Assembly: GCA_020027875.1 (NCBI GenBank) | Contig: JAHRHA010000021.1 | Span: forward strand, 1 to 56,487 | Direction of reading: 5' to 3' | Length of the DNA stretch: 56,487 bases | Source of the DNA: Micromonosporaceae bacterium | Lineage (GTDB): Bacteria > Actinomycetota > Actinomycetes > Mycobacteriales > Micromonosporaceae | Shown: one piece after another, positions 37,768 to 45,588 of the stretch | Numbering within the stretch: position 1 is the stretch's first letter | Layout of the letters: every line of letters begins with the position of its first letter | Translations under genes and position numbers: made by a program | Notes under the pieces: model-generated | What the model was told of the DNA's origin: nothing | What the model saw: the letters and a program-made list of their open reading frames with translations, nothing else | Database searches by the model: none

Positions 37768-38223
37768 ATGGCCGATACCTCGACCCAGTCCATTGTCATA
37801 GCGGCACCGCCCGACCAGGTCGCGGCCGTGATCTGCGACTTCGCGCGCTACCCCGAGTGGGTGAGCGCGACCAAGACAGTGGAGGTTGTCGAGGAGTACG
37901 AAGATGGGTACGCGAGCCAGGTGCGCTTTGTCCTCGACGCCGGCGTCGTGGCCGACGAGTACACGCTGGCCTACGAGTACGCCGAGGACATCTCCCGGAT
38001 CGAATGGCATCTCGTGGAGCCGTCGAAGATGCAGAAGGCCCAGGTCGGCTCGTACGACATCGTCGGCAACGACGACGGGACGTCGACCGTGACCTACACC
38101 CTCGCGGTGGATCTGGCGATCGGCATGCTCGGCATGTTCAAGCGCAAGGCCGAAAAGATGATCATGGATACCGCGCTCACCGAGCTCAAGCGGCGCGTCG
38201 AGTCGATCGGCGCCGGAAAGTAG
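37768..38223 (+). CDS. SRPBCC/polyketide cyclase-like protein
   Basis: 151 aa START-like fold: MADTSTQSIVIAAPPDQVAAV start, ICDFARYPEWVSATKTVEV, YDIVGNDDGTSTVTYTLAVDL, and a C-terminal amphipathic helix. Binds a hydrophobic ligand, unknown. Syntenic with Rv2185c. Follows the racemase by 14 nt. Its stop lies at the boundary of the IS607-type relic, so the element inserted directly behind this gene. Confidence 0.85.
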   Translation: MADTSTQSIVIAAPPDQVAAVICDFARYPEWVSATKTVEVVEEYEDGYASQVRFVLDAGVVADEYTLAYEYAEDISRIEWHLVEPSKMQKAQVGSYDIVGNDDGTSTVTYTLAVDLAIGMLGMFKRKAEKMIMDTALTELKRRVESIGAGK

Positions 38224-38227
38224 GACG

Positions 38228-38350
38228 CTTGATCCGGTCGAGGCAGAAGTTCTCCACCACCCGGGACAGCCCGGCGTGGCGGCCCATCACGGCTCGCTGC
38301 TCCACGGTCGGGGACAACTCGACCCGGAAGCCTTGCCTGGTGCGGCTCAC
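38228..38350 (-). pseudogene. tnpB: Truncated TnpB of an IS607-type element
   Basis: GTG 38350 overlaps the tnpA stop by 4 nt, as usual in IS607 elements. The reading QGFRVELSPTVEQRAVMGRH matches the N-terminus of TnpB (R-x-ELxPTxEQ), but similarity stops after about 41 codons at the edge of the SRPBCC gene. The nuclease domain and the guide-RNA (omega RNA) end are missing, so this is a dead fragment. Confidence 0.75.
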
Positions 38351-38916
38351 CGCGTCATCTCCGCGGCCTCGATCGCAGCCCTGGCCTTGCGAGCGGCGGA
38401 CCGGCGCCCGTACCGACGGGCGCACAAGCAGGTGAGGACGTCCAGCATGTCCGGCACCGGGTCGTCCACGACCTCCGCCTCGTCGAGCACGACCAGGCGC
38501 CGGCCCGATGCTTGCAACGCACAGACCAGGTGGTCGACACCGAAACGGGCCAGCCGGTCGCGGTGTTCCACCACGATCACGGCGGCGCGCGGATCGCGCA
38601 GCAGCTTGGCCAGCTTCGGGCGTTGGCCGTCCAGCGCCGACCCGACCTCGCTGACCACATCAGCCACGGTCAGCCCGCGCGCGGTTGCCGCGGCGACGAC
38701 CCGGCCCGCTTGGCGTTCCAACTCGGGCTTCTGGTCGGCCGACGAAACTCGGCAATACACAACCGCACGCTCGTCGGACGGTGAGGGCTGGTCGAGGATG
38801 AGATACCGGCCGGTGGCGGTTTTCACCACCGGGACGGGCATGTTGCCGTCGCGCGCTCACTGCCAGGCGGTCTGGTAGTGCACCCCGTTCCGCCTAGCCC
38901 ACTCCGACAACTTCAC
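38347..38916 (-). pseudogene. tnpA: IS607-type serine recombinase TnpA with an in-frame nonsense codon
   Basis: Reading from GTG 38916 gives VKLSEWARRNGVHYQTAWQ then TGA (38859-38857) then ARDGNMPVPVV and an intact serine-recombinase domain (YCRVSSADQK with the catalytic Ser, VVEHRDRLARFG, RRYGRRSAARKA). In IS607 TnpA proteins the DNA-binding part reads TAWRW-x-G-x-LPVP, so the TGA stands where Trp is normal. A single TGG to TGA change explains it. The part after the stop could restart at ATG 38841 to give a 164-aa protein without the helix-turn-helix; function doubtful. Confidence 0.8.
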
Positions 38917-38952
38917 ACACTAAGCATGACTGAGAAAGGCACAGGAAAGCTG

Positions 38953-39618
38953 ATGACACGCCGAGCCGCAACAGACCCCGTACGTGATGAGGCCGAGCGC
39001 CTCGTGGCGGCCGCCATCGCGGCTGTATCGATGGCTGGCCGTGGCCTCGGCGGAGCCGGTCGGGCCGGTTCGGGCTTCGCCACCGGCAGCCCTGAGTGCT
39101 GCGTGTGCCCGGTCTGTCGTGTGATCGCCGCGATGCGCGACCCCAACGCGGATCTCGCCGAGCGCCTCGCCGGCGGTGCAGGCGACCTCGCCGCCGGCGT
39201 CACCCAGCTGTTGCGCGCCTTCGCGCGCGGCGGTGGAGCCGAGCCCGAGGAGACGCGCGAGGGCGACGAGTTCTGGGAGTCCCTGCGCCGTCGGGCCCGC
39301 GGCGGTGGGCTGGCAAGCTTCGGCCAGGCCGGCTCCGCGGAGGACGACCCATGGCGTGCCGCGACGACGGCTGAGCCGCCCCCGCCGAAGCCGATGGCGA
39401 AGAAGGCCGTGGCGAAGAAGGCCGTCGCGAAGCAGGTCGCACCAGCGAAGGCCGCACCGACGAAGGCAGCGACCGCGAAGAAGGTGGCGAAGAAGGCGAC
39501 CGCGAAGACTGTGGCGAAGAAGGCGACGGCGAAGAAGGTGGCGAAGAAGGCGACGGCGAAGAAGGTGGCGAAGAAGGCGACGCCGCGCAAGACCGCGGGC
39601 ACGGGGGAGAACGAGTGA
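38953..39618 (+). CDS. Small cysteine-cluster and lysine-repeat (histone-like tail) protein
   Basis: 221 aa from ATG 38953 (AGGAAAG about 5 nt upstream; ATG 38926 is an alternative). The N-terminal half has ECCVCPVCRVIAA, a metal-binding-like CCxCxxC cluster. The middle is acidic. From residue about 145 the protein is KKAVAKKAVAK and then four 27-bp repeats encoding AKKVAKKATA, like H1/Hlp-type DNA-binding tails. Similar genes of unknown function precede glucokinase genes in other actinobacteria, from memory. It overlaps glkA by 4 nt. Not a known nucleoid protein by homology I can show. Confidence 0.75.
   Translation: MTRRAATDPVRDEAERLVAAAIAAVSMAGRGLGGAGRAGSGFATGSPECCVCPVCRVIAAMRDPNADLAERLAGGAGDLAAGVTQLLRAFARGGGAEPEETREGDEFWESLRRRARGGGLASFGQAGSAEDDPWRAATTAEPPPPKPMAKKAVAKKAVAKQVAPAKAAPTKAATAKKVAKKATAKTVAKKATAKKVAKKATAKKVAKKATPRKTAGTGENE
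39475..39582. repeat. 27-bp minisatellite encoding lysine-rich tail
   Basis: Four near-identical 27-bp units beginning GCGAAGAAGGTGGCGAAGA, encoding AKKVAKKAT repeats. Confidence 0.88.
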
Positions 39619-40568
39619 CTTCGCCGGCCATGACCATTGGCGTCGACGTCGGCGGCACCAAGGTACTCGGCGGCGTCGTCGACATCGATGGTCACGTCCT
39701 GGCCCAGGCCCGACGAGAGACGCCCGCCGACGACGTGGGCAAGACGCTCGACTTCATCGTCGAGGTGGTGCGCGAACTGGCCAGCGCCCACGAGGTCGCG
39801 GCGGTGGGCATCGGAGCGGCCGGATGGATCGACGAGTCGCGGTCCCGGGTGCTGTTCGCGCCGAACCTCGCCTGGCGCGACGAGCCGCTGCGCGATCGCG
39901 TCGCCCGCCGGGTCGACCTTCCGGTCGTGGTGGAGAACGACGGCAACGCGGCCGCGTGGGCGGAGTTCCGCTTCGGCGCCGCCCGCGACGCGGCCGAATC
40001 GATGGCTCTGATCACCGTCGGCACTGGGATCGGCGGCGGCCTGGTACTCGGTGGAGAACTGCTGCGAGGGGCACACGGGATGGCGGCCGAGCTTGGCCAC
40101 GTGCGGGTGGTACCCGGCGGGCACCGGTGTGGTTGTGGCCGGCAGGGCTGCCTCGAGCAGTACGCGAGCGGGACCGCGCTGGTCCGATACGCGCGCGACC
40201 AGGCCGAGGCGGATCCGGAGAGCGCGGTTCGCCTGCTCGAGCTGGCGGACGGGGCCATCGACGCGGTCAACGGCCCGCTCGTGACCCGCGCCGCCCGCGA
40301 GGGCGACCCGGCCTCGAGGGCCGCCTTCGCGGAGATCGGCCGCTGGTTGGGCAGCGGCCTGGCGGATCTGATCCAGCTGCTCGACCCCGAGGTGCTCGTG
40401 GTCGGCGGCGGCGTAATCGAGGCCGGCGAGCTGCTCCTGGCCCCGGCCCGAGCGTCCCTTGTCGACGAGCTGGCCGCGCGCGGGTCGCTGCCGGTGGCGT
40501 CGGTGGAGCCGGCTCGGATGGGCAACACCGCCGGTGTGGTGGGGGCCGCGGATCTGGCGAGGCGGTAG
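39615..40568 (+). CDS. glkA: ROK-family glucokinase
   Basis: 317 aa. ATP-binding GVDVGGTK, sugar-binding ENDGNAAAWAE, catalytic Asp in it, GTGIGGG, and the zinc-binding CGCGRQGCLEQY (three Cys plus His upstream in GHRC) typical of ROK kinases. Phosphorylates glucose; in streptomycetes the orthologue also mediates carbon catabolite control. GTG start overlaps the preceding gene by 4 nt. Confidence 0.93.
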   Translation: MTSPAMTIGVDVGGTKVLGGVVDIDGHVLAQARRETPADDVGKTLDFIVEVVRELASAHEVAAVGIGAAGWIDESRSRVLFAPNLAWRDEPLRDRVARRVDLPVVVENDGNAAAWAEFRFGAARDAAESMALITVGTGIGGGLVLGGELLRGAHGMAAELGHVRVVPGGHRCGCGRQGCLEQYASGTALVRYARDQAEADPESAVRLLELADGAIDAVNGPLVTRAAREGDPASRAAFAEIGRWLGSGLADLIQLLDPEVLVVGGGVIEAGELLLAPARASLVDELAARGSLPVASVEPARMGNTAGVVGAADLARR

Positions 40569-40570
40569 CG

Positions 40571-41350
40571 ATGCCAGAGGCGGCCGGGCCGGCGCTGCGG
40601 GTGCTCTCGTACAACGTGCGCGGATTGCGCGACGACCTGACCGCGATGGTGTCACTCGTCCGCTCGCTCGCCCCGGACGTCGTGGTGGCCCAGGAGGCCC
40701 CGCGGCGTTTTCGCTGGCGGACCCGGTGTGCCGATCTCGCCCATCGCCTCGGGCTCGTCTACGCGGGCGGGGGGCTTCCCTCCCTGGGCAACCTGCTTCT
40801 GGTGAGCCTGCGGGTCGCTGTGCACGAGACGTGGTACGTCCAGTTTCCGCTCACGCCAGGCCGCCACATGCGCGGCGCCGCGCTGTCTCGCTGCTCGGTC
40901 GCGGGCACGCCATTCGTCGTCGCCGGATCGCATCTGGCCACCGACCCGAACGAGCGTCCGGCACAGGCGGCCATCCTGGCCAAGGTGCTCTCCGGCGTGA
41001 CCGAGCCGGTCGTGCTGGCCGCCGATGTCAACGACACTGCCGACAGTACGGCGTGGCGCACCCTCGCCGACGGACGCGTTGACGCCGCCGCGGCAGGCGG
41101 GCGGGCGCCAGCGCAGACCTTCCCGGTCCCGCTCCCGCGCGAACGCCTCGACGTGATCTTCGTGGATCCGCGCATCGAGGTACGCGCCTACCGGGTCGTG
41201 GACTGGCCGGAGGCGCGCCGGGCGAGCGACCACTTCCCGATCATGGCCGAGCTCCGCCTGCCGCTCCTCGCCCCTCCCGCCGCCCTCGCCCCTCCCGCCG
41301 CCCTCGCGCCTCCCGCCCCCGCCGATCAAGGGCACACGGTCGTCGATTGA
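40571..41350 (+). CDS. Endonuclease/exonuclease/phosphatase-family protein
   Basis: 259 aa from ATG 40571, 2 nt after the glucokinase stop. EEP fold motifs: VLSYNVRGL (Asn), VVAQEAPRR (Glu), GSHLAT, AADVND (Asp-x-Asn), and SDHFPI (Asp-His). It is a metal-dependent phosphodiesterase or phosphatase, substrate unknown. The C-terminus carries three 18-bp repeats giving LAPPAA, probably disordered. The frame is open far upstream (from 39176), but that reading is an Arg-rich shadow of the lysine-rich and glkA genes. Confidence 0.82.
   Translation: MPEAAGPALRVLSYNVRGLRDDLTAMVSLVRSLAPDVVVAQEAPRRFRWRTRCADLAHRLGLVYAGGGLPSLGNLLLVSLRVAVHETWYVQFPLTPGRHMRGAALSRCSVAGTPFVVAGSHLATDPNERPAQAAILAKVLSGVTEPVVLAADVNDTADSTAWRTLADGRVDAAAAGGRAPAQTFPVPLPRERLDVIFVDPRIEVRAYRVVDWPEARRASDHFPIMAELRLPLLAPPAALAPPAALAPPAPADQGHTVVD
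41267..41318. repeat. 18-bp minisatellite in the EEP-family gene
   Basis: Two exact and one diverged unit of CTCGCCCCTCCCGCCGCC, encoding LAPPAA. Confidence 0.8.
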
Positions 41351-41439
41351 AGATCGAATGATGACCGCAAGTCCTTGATCGGCGGAAAAGTCATTAGTAT
41401 GCGCACCCGGGGGACGACGCGAACTGGGGAGGAACTCGG

Positions 41440-42849
41440 GTGAGCTATGACAGCGTGAGGGGCGCCGCTCCGGCGCCCACGGATGCGGCGGCCAGCTGGC
41501 GCGGCGGCACTCCGGTCCACGACCGTAGCGAGAACGTGTGCGTGATCGGCGCGGGAGCCTGCGGCTTGACCGCGATCAAGAACCTGCGCGAGTACGGATT
41601 CGGGGTCGACTGCTACGAGCGCGAGACGGGGGTAGGCGGGGCCTGGAACTGGCGCCATGACCGCAGCCCGGTCTACGCGAGCGCCCATCTCATCTCGTCG
41701 AAACCCTTCACCCAGTTCCCGGACTTCCCGATGCCGGATTCCTGGCCGGACTATCCTCACCACACTCAGGTGCTGGCCTACCTGGAGCGCTACGCCGACC
41801 ACTTCGGGCTACGCGAACACATCTGGTTCGGCACCGAGGTCACCAAGGTGGAACCGGCCGAGGATGGCCGATGGGACGTGACAATCAGCGGCGCCAAAAG
41901 CGGCGGCTCGGACCGGACCCAGCGCTACGCCGCGGTGGTCGTCGCCAACGGGCACAACTGGTCGCCCAAGTTCCCGACCTACGAGGGTCTGGAGGACTTC
42001 AAAGGCGAGGTGATCCACGCCTCGGCGTACAAGGACGCCGCCCAGCTGCGCGGTCGTCGCGTCCTGGTCGTGGGAGCCGGGAACACGGGCTGCGATATCG
42101 CCGTCGAGGCGGCGCAGCAGGCGTCCAGGTGCTGGCACTCGAGTCGGCGAGGCTACTGGTACGCGCCGAAGTACGCCTACGGTCGCCCATCCGACCAGGT
42201 CAACGACACGGTGTTGTCGCTACGGGTACCGCTGCGTATGCGGCAGTGGCTCTTCCACCGGACGATGCGACGCACCGTCGGCGACCTCACCAGATTCGGG
42301 CTGCCGAAGCCCGACCACAAGATCTACGAGACCCACCCAATTGCGAACAGCCAGCTGGTCTACTACCTCGGCCACGGCTCGATTACCCCGGTGCCGGATG
42401 TCGTGCGGTTCACCCGTGACGCCGTCGAGCTCGCCGACGGCCGCGTGGCCGAGCCCGACCTAGTCATTCTGGCCACCGGGTACCTGCCGCGATTTGAGTT
42501 CCTCGCGCCCGATCTGCTCAATGTGGATGCCGAGGGTCGGCCCCGCCTGTATCTGCACGCGTTCCCGCCGGCGTACCCGACGCTCGCCGTGACCGGGCTG
42601 CTCCAGCCCGACTCCGGCATCTTCTCGCTGATGCACTGGCAGGCGGTCACGGTGGCCACTTGGCTTCGGCTGCGGGAGTCCGCGCCAGAGCGGGCCGCGT
42701 CGTACTGGCGCCGCCACCACTCCGACGTCTCCGGGCGCTTCAACAAGGCGAAGGTCAAACAGTCGACCCGCCACTGGTTCGAGGTGAGCCACGTGGATTA
42801 CCTGCGGGCAGTCGAGAAGACCCTGCGTGAGATGGAGGCGGGTCAGTGA
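41440..42849 (+). CDS. Flavin-containing monooxygenase
   Basis: 469 aa class B flavoprotein monooxygenase. FAD-binding VIGAGACGL (about 36-44), NADPH-binding VVGAGNTGCD (about 207-216), and the FMO fingerprint FKGEVIHASAYKD between them. Likely oxygenates a soft nucleophile or ketone; substrate unknown. GTG start with GGGGAGG about 8 nt upstream. It overlaps the following hydrolase gene by 4 nt. Preceded by an 89-nt gap with TTGATC/TAGTAT hexamers only 14 nt apart, too short for a standard promoter. Confidence 0.87.
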   Translation: MSYDSVRGAAPAPTDAAASWRGGTPVHDRSENVCVIGAGACGLTAIKNLREYGFGVDCYERETGVGGAWNWRHDRSPVYASAHLISSKPFTQFPDFPMPDSWPDYPHHTQVLAYLERYADHFGLREHIWFGTEVTKVEPAEDGRWDVTISGAKSGGSDRTQRYAAVVVANGHNWSPKFPTYEGLEDFKGEVIHASAYKDAAQLRGRRVLVVGAGNTGCDIAVEAAQQASRCWHSSRRGYWYAPKYAYGRPSDQVNDTVLSLRVPLRMRQWLFHRTMRRTVGDLTRFGLPKPDHKIYETHPIANSQLVYYLGHGSITPVPDVVRFTRDAVELADGRVAEPDLVILATGYLPRFEFLAPDLLNVDAEGRPRLYLHAFPPAYPTLAVTGLLQPDSGIFSLMHWQAVTVATWLRLRESAPERAASYWRRHHSDVSGRFNKAKVKQSTRHWFEVSHVDYLRAVEKTLREMEAGQ

Positions 42850-43670
42850 GTCGCACCCGGATCTTCCGCTGGCGCGAGTGGGCCTCACCGGTCCCCCCGG
42901 TGCAGCGCGAGGTGCTCACGTCGCAGCCGGTCTCCAAGGGCTTTGGCGAGATCGACGGTGGCCGTCCGCCGTTGCTGTTCGTACCCGGTTTCGGGCATGG
43001 GGCGTGGGCCTTCACCGAGAAGTGGCTCGAGCATGCCGCCGAGAGGGGCTTCGCGGCCTACGCGATGAGTCTGCGTGGCCATGGTGACAGCGGCGCGGCA
43101 CGGCACACGACGCTTCGCGCGTACGCACATGACGTCGTTCAGGTCGCCGCGCGGCTACCGCGCCGCGCTGTCCTCATCGGACACGGCGTGGGTGGTCTCG
43201 CCGTGGCCAGCGCTCTCGCTCGCTACCCGGCCCGGGCCGGCGTGCTCGTCTCACCCGTCTTCGGCGGGTTCGCCACGTTCGCCACCGCCCTGTGGCGCAA
43301 TCCGGCCGGAACCCTGCCAGCCGTCTTCGGTGCGCAGCTGAGGCTCCGGCGCGGCCAGCTCTTCGGCCGCGAGTTGGGCTCGTCCCAGGCGCGGGAGTAC
43401 GCGGCGCGGGTAACCGGCGTGTCCGCGCCGCTGGCGCTGTGGCAACTGCTGCTGCACCGGGCGCCGGAACAGCCGGTTGGCGATGCCCCGGTGCTGGTAG
43501 TCGGATCTCCGGACGACCGGATCGTGCCGCTACGGGCGCTGGAACGGGCCGCGCGCCGATACGGTGGGGCACCGCTGCTCTTCCCCGGCATGGGCCACGA
43601 TCTGATGCTCGACGCCCGCTGGCAGGAGCCGATCGACGCGATCCTCGATTGGCTGGATAAGCCCGGCTGA
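42846..43670 (+). CDS. Alpha/beta-hydrolase fold protein lacking the nucleophilic serine
   Basis: 274 aa, coupled to the FMO gene. The fold is clear: PPLLFVPGFGHGAWAF (oxyanion loop), LRGHGDSG, the elbow VLIGHGVGGLAV, acid strand VVGSPDDRIVPL, and His in FPGMGHDLML. The elbow is GHGVG, so the nucleophile of GxSxG is Gly. It may act without an ester-type intermediate, be an assembly or binding protein, or be inactive. All other elements are kept, which argues against decay. Confidence 0.8.
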   Translation: MSRTRIFRWREWASPVPPVQREVLTSQPVSKGFGEIDGGRPPLLFVPGFGHGAWAFTEKWLEHAAERGFAAYAMSLRGHGDSGAARHTTLRAYAHDVVQVAARLPRRAVLIGHGVGGLAVASALARYPARAGVLVSPVFGGFATFATALWRNPAGTLPAVFGAQLRLRRGQLFGRELGSSQAREYAARVTGVSAPLALWQLLLHRAPEQPVGDAPVLVVGSPDDRIVPLRALERAARRYGGAPLLFPGMGHDLMLDARWQEPIDAILDWLDKPG

Positions 43671-43687
43671 ACGCCCCGCAACCGGAC

Positions 43688-44497
43688 CTAAACGCGAGCC
43701 CCTTGATCCGGATCGGAGTCCTCGTCGTCCTCATCACCGGGCCGAAGCCGCCACACCAGCGTCGCGAACCCCGCGATGATCGCGGTGAAGCCGGTGAGCA
43801 TCGCGACGCCTTCGGACGTGGGCAGCAGGTCTGGGCTCAAGAAGACGATCAGCCCGAAGACGATCCCGGCGACAGCTAGGGCTGTCGGCAGCGACGGGCG
43901 CGGCACCGGCGGAGCAGCGGGTGGGGTGTAACCAACCTCGTCGTCGGGCAGATCGGCGCCGAACGTGTCGAGCCCGTCGAGCAGGGAGGACTCCTCGGGC
44001 GCTCCGATCTCCGGCGTTGCCGGTCCAGTGGGCGCCGGCTGCCGGCCCGGCCTGGTGCCCCACCGAAGCGGTCCGCTGTCCGAGATCTCCTCCGCGTCCG
44101 GCCAGGGTCGACGCGGGGGGTCGACCTCGGCGTCAAACCCGGCCACGATCTTCGCCCAGGCATCGTCCACGCTGTCCGCCGCGTCGGTATTCTCCCGGGC
44201 GCTCGCCTGCGGGCCCGCGTCGGGCGGATCGTTCTCCCCGGCGAGTCTGGCCAGGTAGTCGCGGGCGGTGGCCAGGTGGGCCCGGTCGACGTAGAGGCGG
44301 TCAGTGGGTCGGCCGGGCAACGAGCTTGAGCGCGTCACCGGATGCATGTCGGTCGAGGGCCTCAGGAAGGCGGCGATGCCGTCAAGGGCGAGCACATCGA
44401 GTAGGTGTTCGCCGACGCGCGGGTCGACGTCGCCGGCGGCCGCGTACTCGGCGGCCACCAAGCCGTTGTCGCGTCGACCGTGTCGGGCGTCACCCAC
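43688..44497 (-). CDS. Conserved membrane protein of unknown function
   Basis: 269 aa from GTG 44497 (GAGGAG just upstream, spacing short). N-terminal conserved-looking block (LVAAEYAAAGDVDPRVGEHL, VTRSSSLPGRPTDRLYVD), a Pro/Asp-rich middle, and two C-terminal transmembrane helices (VAGIVFGLIVFLSPDLL and MLTGFTAIIAGFATLVWRL) followed by an acidic tail. Similar proteins occur beside this acyltransferase in other actinobacteria. No domain of known function recognised. Confidence 0.7.
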   Translation of the reverse strand: MGDARHGRRDNGLVAAEYAAAGDVDPRVGEHLLDVLALDGIAAFLRPSTDMHPVTRSSSLPGRPTDRLYVDRAHLATARDYLARLAGENDPPDAGPQASARENTDAADSVDDAWAKIVAGFDAEVDPPRRPWPDAEEISDSGPLRWGTRPGRQPAPTGPATPEIGAPEESSLLDGLDTFGADLPDDEVGYTPPAAPPVPRPSLPTALAVAGIVFGLIVFLSPDLLPTSEGVAMLTGFTAIIAGFATLVWRLRPGDEDDEDSDPDQGARV

Positions 44498-44765
44498 GCT
44501 CTCCTCGCCACCTCTCCGTCGGCGTCTCCGCCGACCGCTTGTCGCGCGCCACTTCCCGCACTGCCCAACTCGTTCGCGAGCCAGAGCGTTGCATCTCGGC
44601 AGCCGCAACGCTACTCGGCCAGAGCGCGGATCATGCGCCGGCGGCGTGATGATGCGATCATGTGGAGGGCGGCGACATCTCGGCCGATGCGTTGTGATCG
44701 ACCCGCCGGGTTCGTAGGCTCAGGCGTGATTGTCGGGCAGACGCCGGACGGGCGGTGAGGTGCAG

Positions 44766-45497
44766 GTGCTGTACTGGTTGCTGAAGTACATCATCCTCGG
44801 CCCGTGGCTCAGGCTGATCTTCCGGCCGCAGGTCGAGGGCAGGGAGTATCTCCCGGATGGTGGTGCGGCGATCATCGCCAGCAACCACATCTCCTTCTCC
44901 GACTCGATCTTCATGCCGCTCATGGTGAAGCGGAAGGTGACGTTCGTCGCCAAGGCGGAGTACTTCACCGGCAAGGGTCTCAAGGGCTTCCTGATCCGGA
45001 TGTTCTTCGTCGGCGCCGGCACCATTCCGGTCGACCGTTCCGGCGGTCGGGCCGCCCAGGCAGCCATCGAAACTGGTCTGCGCATCCTTCGCGAGGGTCG
45101 GCTGTTCGGCATCTATCCAGAGGGCACCCGGTCGCCAGACGGCCGCCTACACCGGGGCAAGACGGGCGTGGCGCGCCTCGCGCTGGAAAGCGGTGCACCG
45201 GTCATCCCCGTCGCTATGCTAAACGCCGACGAGATCCAGCCTCCGGGCAAGCTGATCCCTAAGGTCAAGCGGGCTAAGATCCGTTTTGGGCCACCCCTGG
45301 ACTTCTCGCGGTATGCCGGTATGGCCGGCGACCGGTTCATCGAACGCGCGGTCACCGACGAGATCATGTACGAGCTGATGACACTCTCCGGCCGCGAGTA
45401 CATCGACATCTACGCCCAGAAGGTGAAGGCGCTGCAGGCGAAGGTGGAGCCGCCTTCCCGCGATGCCACCCAGCCCACCGCCACTCTCGCCGCCTGA
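44766..45497 (+). CDS. plsC: 1-acyl-sn-glycerol-3-phosphate acyltransferase
   Basis: 243 aa. Start GTG 44766 (MLYWLLKYI) chosen because GAGG lies 5 nt upstream and matches the homolog start; other in-frame starts at 44760 and 44730 exist. Catalytic NHISFSD (HX4D), then YPEGTRSPDG and the block IPVAM, as in Rv2182c (from memory). Transfers a second acyl chain in phosphatidic acid synthesis at the membrane. Repeat copy D begins 14 nt after its stop. Confidence 0.88.
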   Translation: MLYWLLKYIILGPWLRLIFRPQVEGREYLPDGGAAIIASNHISFSDSIFMPLMVKRKVTFVAKAEYFTGKGLKGFLIRMFFVGAGTIPVDRSGGRAAQAAIETGLRILREGRLFGIYPEGTRSPDGRLHRGKTGVARLALESGAPVIPVAMLNADEIQPPGKLIPKVKRAKIRFGPPLDFSRYAGMAGDRFIERAVTDEIMYELMTLSGREYIDIYAQKVKALQAKVEPPSRDATQPTATLAA

Positions 45498-45510
45498 CAT
45501 CGATGGCAGC

Positions 45511-45588
45511 CGCCCAAGATCGCGGTGATCACGGCCTGGCCGTCGTGAAATGGCGTCGATCATGACCTCCAGGTCATGATCGACGCGA
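45511..45588. repeat. Dispersed palindromic repeat, copy D (inverted orientation)
   Basis: Flank CGCCCAAGATCGCGGTGATC, spacer GTCGTGAAATG, then the palindrome at 45553-45586 with arms of 16 nt. The right arm contains the stop codon of the neighbouring cyclase gene (45574). Confidence 0.9.

Noticed and set aside
39176..40570. Upstream part of a 724-codon open frame ending at 41350
   Set aside because: Extremely Arg-rich reading across the lysine-rich and glkA genes. Only the last 259 codons form a recognisable EEP protein.
41375..41400. TTGATC and TAGTAT as a promoter for the FMO gene
   Set aside because: Spacing of 14 nt is too short for a standard sigma-70-type promoter.
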